A program made the translations under genes and the position numbers. A stretch of DNA of 57,929 nucleotides from CAYVTV01 sp964563105 (GTDB lineage: Bacteria; Bacteroidota; Bacteroidia; Bacteroidales; GCA-2748055). The stretch is taken from assembly GCA_964563105.1 (NCBI GenBank), contig CAZLXM010000012.1, positions 1 through 57,929 of the forward strand. The letters run 5' to 3'. Positions 54,032 to 57,929 of this stretch are shown piece after piece (the first letter of the stretch is position 1; each line of letters begins with the position of its first letter). The notes beneath the pieces are model-generated. The model made no database searches. It was not told where the DNA came from and saw only the letters and a program-made list of their open reading frames with translations.

Positions 54032-54757
54032 ATGGGGAAATTTACCAAATGGATAGCAGGAGGGCTTGGCTGGACATTTTTTGGTCCCTTAGGTGGTTTG
54101 TTGGGCTTTGTATTAGGCAGTTTTGTTGAAAAAACTGATACAGAAAGTCCGGTAAAAAAATCTGAAGGTAAGACCACAACAGGAGACTTCGCTATTAGTT
54201 TGCTAGTTTTGGTTGCCGCTGTTATGAAGGCTGACGGCAAAGTTTTACGTTCTGAACTCGACTATGTTAAATCCTATTTCGTCCATACTTTTGGAGAAAG
54301 TGCTGCAGGAGAAGCAATTATTCTTCTAAGGGATATCCTTAAGCAACATATAGATATTAAAGCAGTTTCCACACAGATAAAATCCAGGCTGGATTATCCC
54401 TCAAGACTACAAATGCTACATTTCTTATATGGTATTGCTAATGCAGACGGACAACTTGGCCCGGATGAATTGAACATCCTTCAAGTTATTGCGGGATATA
54501 TTGGAATCAGCAATAAAGATACAGAATCTATTCAGGCAATGTTTGTCATTGAAACGGACGGTGCTTATAAAGTATTGGAAATAGAACCTTCAGCCACAGT
54601 AGAAGAAATTAAAAAGGCATACAGACAAATGGCCTTAAAGTATCATCCCGACAAAGTTGCATATTTGGGTGAAGATATTAAAAAAGCAGCAACTGAAAAG
54701 TTTCAAATGCTTAATGAATCTTATGAGATAATTAAAAAAGAAAGGGGATTTGTTTAA
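54032..54757 (+). CDS. djlA: TerB/J-domain protein (DjlA-like co-chaperone)
   Basis: The protein has 241 residues with three parts. A Gly-rich membrane-inserting segment comes first (about 6-30, WIAGGLGWTFFGPLGGLLGFVLGSF). A TerB-like helical domain follows (about 45-165, SLLVLVAAVMKADGKVLRSELDYVKSYF and GIANADGQLGPDELNIL). A C-terminal J domain ends it (about 175-238, YKVLEIEPSATVEEIKKAYRQMALKYHPDKV) with the HPD tripeptide that stimulates DnaK. This is the DjlA layout, a membrane-linked DnaK partner. It follows coaE by five bases and is likely read with it. Confidence 0.9.
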   Translation: MGKFTKWIAGGLGWTFFGPLGGLLGFVLGSFVEKTDTESPVKKSEGKTTTGDFAISLLVLVAAVMKADGKVLRSELDYVKSYFVHTFGESAAGEAIILLRDILKQHIDIKAVSTQIKSRLDYPSRLQMLHFLYGIANADGQLGPDELNILQVIAGYIGISNKDTESIQAMFVIETDGAYKVLEIEPSATVEEIKKAYRQMALKYHPDKVAYLGEDIKKAATEKFQMLNESYEIIKKERGFV

Positions 54758-54772
54758 TATAAATATTTGTTT

Positions 54773-55234
54773 ATGGATCTTAAAAAAATAATGACAATAT
54801 CAGGGTATCCCGGATTATTCAGGCATATTTCCCAGGGGAGAAGCGGGATCATTGTTGAATCACTCACAGACAAAAAACGAATGCAAACCTATGCAACAAT
54901 GAAAGTGAGCGCATTGGAAGATATTTCTGTTTTCACGGAAGATGCAGAAATGCCTCTTAAAAGTGTTTTAAAAAGAATATATGAGAAAGAATCGGGAAAA
55001 TCTTGTCTGAATCCTAAATCAAGCCCCGAACAAATAAAAAATTATTTTGCTGAAATTCTGCCTGAATATAATAAGGAAAAAGTGTATATTTCTGATATCA
55101 AAAAAATATTAAACTGGTATAATTTACTTAACGACCTTAATCTGCTTGAGTTTGAAGAATCAGGGACAGAAGATGCGCAGCCACCGGAAAATCCGGAAGC
55201 AGAAACAGGGGAAAAGGATTTAGACAAAGATTAA
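54773..55234 (+). CDS. DUF5606 protein
   Basis: The start is set at ATG 54773 (MDLKKIMTISGYPGLF), since an in-frame TTG two codons earlier is less likely. The 153-residue protein opens with the DUF5606 pattern ISGYPGLFRHISQGRSGIIVESLTDKKR, followed by KVSALEDISVFTEDAEMPLKSVLKRIYE. A winged-helix-like segment (about 80-130) and a disordered acidic tail (EESGTEDAQPPENPEAETG) follow. The family is confined mostly to Bacteroidota and has no established function. It lies 15 bases after the DjlA-like gene and converges on mazG. Confidence 0.88.
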   Translation: MDLKKIMTISGYPGLFRHISQGRSGIIVESLTDKKRMQTYATMKVSALEDISVFTEDAEMPLKSVLKRIYEKESGKSCLNPKSSPEQIKNYFAEILPEYNKEKVYISDIKKILNWYNLLNDLNLLEFEESGTEDAQPPENPEAETGEKDLDKD

Positions 55235-55249
55235 TTTATTCTTTCTTTT

Positions 55250-56029
55250 CTATTTCTTTTCTATTTCTTTTGCTTTTTCCCATATTTTATCCATTTCGGC
55301 AAGGGCCATGCTTCGAAGGTTTTTACCTTTTTTAATAGTTTGCTGTTCCAGATAATTAAAACGAGTGATAAATTTTCTGTTAGTTTTTTCCAACGCTGTT
55401 TCCGGATCAATACTATATAGTCTGGCTGCATTAATTACTGAAAAAAGCAAATCTCCAATTTCTTCCTCTGTTTTGTCTTTATTAAAACCTGCAACCTGTT
55501 TTGCCTCTTCAAGTTCTTCAGACACTTTATCCCAAACCTGTTCTTTCCGGCTCCAATCAAATCCTACAGCGCTAACCTTTTCCTGTATCCTGTTTGCCTT
55601 TATCATGGCAGGCAGCCCGGAGGGCACTCCCCCAAGAACTGAATCATTACCTTCCCGCATTTTGATTTCCTCCCAATTTTCTTTAACATTTTGTGAGTTA
55701 TCAACCTTAACATCGCCAAACACATGAGGATGCCTAAAAATGAGCTTTTCATTTAATGAGTGCATTACATCACCTATATCAAACTTTTTGTTCTCTGATG
55801 CGATCCGGGAATAAAAAACAATGTGGAGCAATAAATCACCAAGTTCTTTTTTTATTTTCGTAAAATCTTTTTCAAGGATTGCTTCAGAAAGTTCATATGT
55901 TTCTTCAATAGTGAGATTCCTAAGTGATTCAAATGTCTGTTCTCTGTCCCAGGGACATTGTTCCCTGAGTTGATCCATGATATCAATTAATTTTGCAAAA
56001 ATCTCAAGTTTCTCTTTCTTAGTATACAT
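55250..56029 (-). CDS. mazG: Nucleoside triphosphate pyrophosphohydrolase MazG
   Basis: The protein has 259 residues with two MazG domains. The first has LREQCPWDREQTFESLRNLTIEETYELSEAIL with the EExxE metal site, then KKELGDLLLHIVFYSRIA. The second has WDKVSEELEEAK and EEEIGDLLFSVINAARLYSIDPETAL. It hydrolyses non-canonical or excess NTPs to monophosphates, cleaning the nucleotide pool and affecting ppGpp levels in some species. The C-terminal KEIEKK is encoded by a short tandem (TTTCTTTTCTA-like) run, which continues past the stop. It follows the SAM-hydrolase gene by nine bases. Confidence 0.95.
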   Translation of the reverse strand: MYTKKEKLEIFAKLIDIMDQLREQCPWDREQTFESLRNLTIEETYELSEAILEKDFTKIKKELGDLLLHIVFYSRIASENKKFDIGDVMHSLNEKLIFRHPHVFGDVKVDNSQNVKENWEEIKMREGNDSVLGGVPSGLPAMIKANRIQEKVSAVGFDWSRKEQVWDKVSEELEEAKQVAGFNKDKTEEEIGDLLFSVINAARLYSIDPETALEKTNRKFITRFNYLEQQTIKKGKNLRSMALAEMDKIWEKAKEIEKK

Positions 56030-56038
56030 TTTTTAATT

Positions 56039-56824
56039 TTATGTTTTAAATACAATTCTAACTACTGAATTAGAATCGAGATTCAATAGTTGAGCTGCAT
56101 TCCCGCTATTAATGGCAATTTCGAGTAATCCTGCCGAGTTGAAAATTGCCAGTAATTCCCCTACCGGGCTTTGATGATAAAAACGGTTGATAGAGGTGAT
56201 CTTATAATGCCGGCTTTGAACATAAATTTCAAAATCTCTGTCCATCCGTAGCCTTTCAAATAATTCTTTGGTAATATTGGTAATAGCATTCATATAAGAA
56301 TCAATATATATTACCTTCCCGGTAATTACATTTTCTTCAATAGTAGCACGAAAAGGTGTACGCCTTATATAATCAGTTGATACTTCACCCAGGCTTGCAG
56401 CTTCCTTTCCCGATAAAAGTGCACAGGCAGCATCCGTAAATATATCAAAAGCACTATAACTATATAAGTCAGAGTTTTTAATCTTAGAATAAATATTTAC
56501 GATCAATTCGGGTGGATCCATTATAATAAGATCAAAAATTCCGTTATCGGTTCCTATAAAATAGTGGCTATTGGATTTAACTATTAAAAATGGATTTTTT
56601 TCAGAAGGTTCGGAATTAATAAATATTACATGGATGGTATCAGATGGAAAATGATGATATGAATTTCGAAGAATAAATGCTGCCTGGGTAGTATTGAAAG
56701 AGCTGATCCTGTGTGTTATATCAACAATATTCAAAGTCGGGCAACGGCTAAGTAATTTTCCCTTAAACAGTCCAATGTAAAAATCCTCTGAATTCCAATC
56801 TGTTGTAAGGGTGAGTATTGACAT
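56039..56824 (-). CDS. SAM hydrolase / adenosyltransferase family protein (DUF62)
   Basis: This 261-residue protein is related to S-adenosyl-L-methionine hydroxide adenosyltransferases and fluorinases. It begins SILTLTTDWNSEDFYIGLFKGKLLSRCPTLNIVDITHRI, the family's N-terminal Asp-containing motif. HVIFINSEP, FIGTDNGIFDLI and the C-terminal barrel (GKVIYIDSYMNAITNITKELFERL) follow. The probable reaction is hydrolysis of SAM to adenosine and methionine; halogenase activity would require extra loops that I do not see. It is the first gene of a short operon with mazG and diverges from phoH, with a 74-base gap. Confidence 0.88.
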   Translation of the reverse strand: MSILTLTTDWNSEDFYIGLFKGKLLSRCPTLNIVDITHRISSFNTTQAAFILRNSYHHFPSDTIHVIFINSEPSEKNPFLIVKSNSHYFIGTDNGIFDLIIMDPPELIVNIYSKIKNSDLYSYSAFDIFTDAACALLSGKEAASLGEVSTDYIRRTPFRATIEENVITGKVIYIDSYMNAITNITKELFERLRMDRDFEIYVQSRHYKITSINRFYHQSPVGELLAIFNSAGLLEIAINSGNAAQLLNLDSNSVVRIVFKT

Positions 56825-56898
56825 TTCTCTTTATATGGAAAAGTGAAAAAAATAACTTTATTTTGTGCTGTTAAAAATAGTGATATTAATTCAATTAT

Positions 56899-57855
56899 AT
56901 GATTGAAAAAACTATATATTTAGATGAGATTGACCCGGTAGATTTTTTTGGAATTAAAAATATAAAATTTGAAAGGATACGAAAGCATTTTCCAAAATTA
57001 AAAATTGTTTCAAGAGGCAATGAAATCAAAGTCAAAGGGGAAGAATCAGAACTTTTAAGGTTTGAAGAAAAAATTGCTGTTTTATTTTCCCATCTGAACC
57101 GTTTTAAAGATCTTAGCAATGATGATATTGATGATATTCTTTCCGAATCCTATGATATTAATGAAGTATTAAAATCAGAAGAAAAAGACATTTTATTATA
57201 TAGTGAGAGTGGAAAACCCATAAAAGCTCAAACAATAAATCAGAAAAAGCTTGTATCAGAATGTATGAAAAATGATCTTGTTTTAGCCATTGGGCCGGCC
57301 GGGACAGGCAAAACATATACTGCTATAGCTTTGGCTGTAAGGGCCCTGAAATTGAGAGAAATTAAAAAAATCATTCTTACCAGGCCTGCTGTTGAGGCAG
57401 GAGAAAGATTGGGGTTCCTTCCCGGCGATTTTAAGGAGAAGCTGGACCCTTACCTTCAACCTTTGTATGATGCCCTTAATGACATGATACCTTCAAAAAG
57501 GCTGAAAATGTTTCTTGAAGAAGGTACAATTCAGATAGCCCCACTGGCATATATGCGCGGAAGGACACTGGATAATGCTTTCGTTATCCTGGATGAAGCA
57601 CAAAATGCTACAGGAAGCCAGTTAAAAATGTTCCTTACACGGATGGGGAAAAATGCCCGCTTTATTTTAACCGGAGATATTACACAAATAGACCTTCCCA
57701 AAAAATCAGAATCCGGCCTGATCATTGCTATGAAGATATTAGACAATATAAAAGGTATTTCCATCATCCATTTCGATGAACGGGATATTGTCAGGCACAA
57801 ACTGGTGAAATTTATAGTAAAGGCCTATAAAGAGCATGAGGAAAATAATAATTAA
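56899..57855 (+). CDS. phoH: PhoH family ATPase
   Basis: The protein has 318 residues. The N-terminal part (about 1-110) includes a KH-like segment (RKHFPKLKIVSRGNEIKVKGEESELLRFE). The ATPase carries Walker A GPAGTGKTYTAIALA (about 131-145), the motif LTRPAVEAGERLGFLPGDFKEKLDPYLQPLYDAL, and Walker B FVILDEAQNATGSQLKMFLTRMG, followed by LTGDITQIDLP. PhoH/PhoH-L proteins are RNA-linked ATPases probably involved in RNA processing or ribosome upkeep. The gene is complete; the last 74 bases of the window are AT-rich and empty. Confidence 0.95.
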   Translation: MIEKTIYLDEIDPVDFFGIKNIKFERIRKHFPKLKIVSRGNEIKVKGEESELLRFEEKIAVLFSHLNRFKDLSNDDIDDILSESYDINEVLKSEEKDILLYSESGKPIKAQTINQKKLVSECMKNDLVLAIGPAGTGKTYTAIALAVRALKLREIKKIILTRPAVEAGERLGFLPGDFKEKLDPYLQPLYDALNDMIPSKRLKMFLEEGTIQIAPLAYMRGRTLDNAFVILDEAQNATGSQLKMFLTRMGKNARFILTGDITQIDLPKKSESGLIIAMKILDNIKGISIIHFDERDIVRHKLVKFIVKAYKEHEENNN

Positions 57856-57929
57856 GAGCTAATTTATATTTATGAAATAGTAGTGATGCGTTAACTTTTT
57901 AAAATATATTATAATTATATATATATCAA

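Overview
The window is AT-rich and comes from a member of the phylum Bacteroidota, most likely an anaerobic or fermentative Bacteroidales/Marinilabiliales-type organism. The phylum call rests on several gene types: a roughly 316-residue NusB followed by DUF1573-YajC-YbbR-CoaE, a PUR-family DUF3276 protein, a DUF5606 protein, a FeoA-FeoB fusion, DUF7033-type deacetylases, and promoter-like elements of the Bacteroidota pattern (TTTG with TAnnTTTG). D-lactate dehydrogenase and an oxygen-sensitive radical-SAM sulfatase-maturase homologue fit an anaerobic life. I saw no rRNA, tRNA or CRISPR array.

Layout. 1-700: a fragment of a Firmicutes-like tyrosine recombinase abuts a truncated GH28 polygalacturonase; this is a real rearrangement or an assembly joint. 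900-2400: a lipoprotein that may be a TIM-barrel glycosidase. 2600-9600: a DNA-damage island with an SRAP (HMCES/YedK) protein, a Lon-substrate-domain protein, a LexA-like HTH/S24 autocleaving repressor, a catalytically intact DinB and a DnaE-type polymerase broken by one frameshift. 9700-14100: ldhA, an orphan GroES-like protein and a patatin/beta-barrel protein. 14150-23200: a pectin/glucuronoxylan region with a GH115 lipoprotein, KduI, KduD, a DUF4861 lipoprotein and a DctPQM TRAP transporter. 23200-27700: a sulfatase-maturase homologue, then xylulokinase and xylose isomerase. 27800-37200: an orphan HlyD-type adaptor, gyrB, a plugless outer-membrane barrel, a 1025-residue TPR protein and ftsE. 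37200-44300: mutS2 followed by two polysaccharide deacetylases, a FemAB-like protein and a GNAT-like protein. 44400-48900: feoAB, a 58-residue Cys-rich FeoB companion, and membrane, MORN and DUF1080 proteins. 49200-57900: housekeeping genes (PUR protein, nusB, yajC, ybbR, coaE, DjlA-like, DUF5606, mazG, SAM hydrolase, phoH).

How the genes work together. GH28, GH115, KduI/KduD, DUF4861 and the TRAP transporter fit extracellular cutting of pectin or glucuronoxylan, uptake of uronates, and conversion of unsaturated uronate products towards 2-keto-3-deoxygluconate. XylB/XylA would handle xylose from the same plant material, and LdhA would dispose of reducing equivalents. The S24 repressor, SRAP protein and two polymerases look like an SOS mutagenesis module without ImuA.

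The most unusual signal is a family of young 102-bp palindromic repeats in three arrays (5125-5331, 16263-16396 on the minus strand, 19924-20245). Each array lies immediately upstream of, and in the same direction as, a gene: dinB, the GH115 gene and dctP. In two cases the conserved end of the repeat supplies the downstream ATG. The arms can pair within a unit or between units, and the last pairing buries the start codon, so the arrays could act as portable 5' leader switches. A second regulatory candidate is a pair of identically spaced GATT-N7-AATC sites in front of the S24 repressor and dinB.
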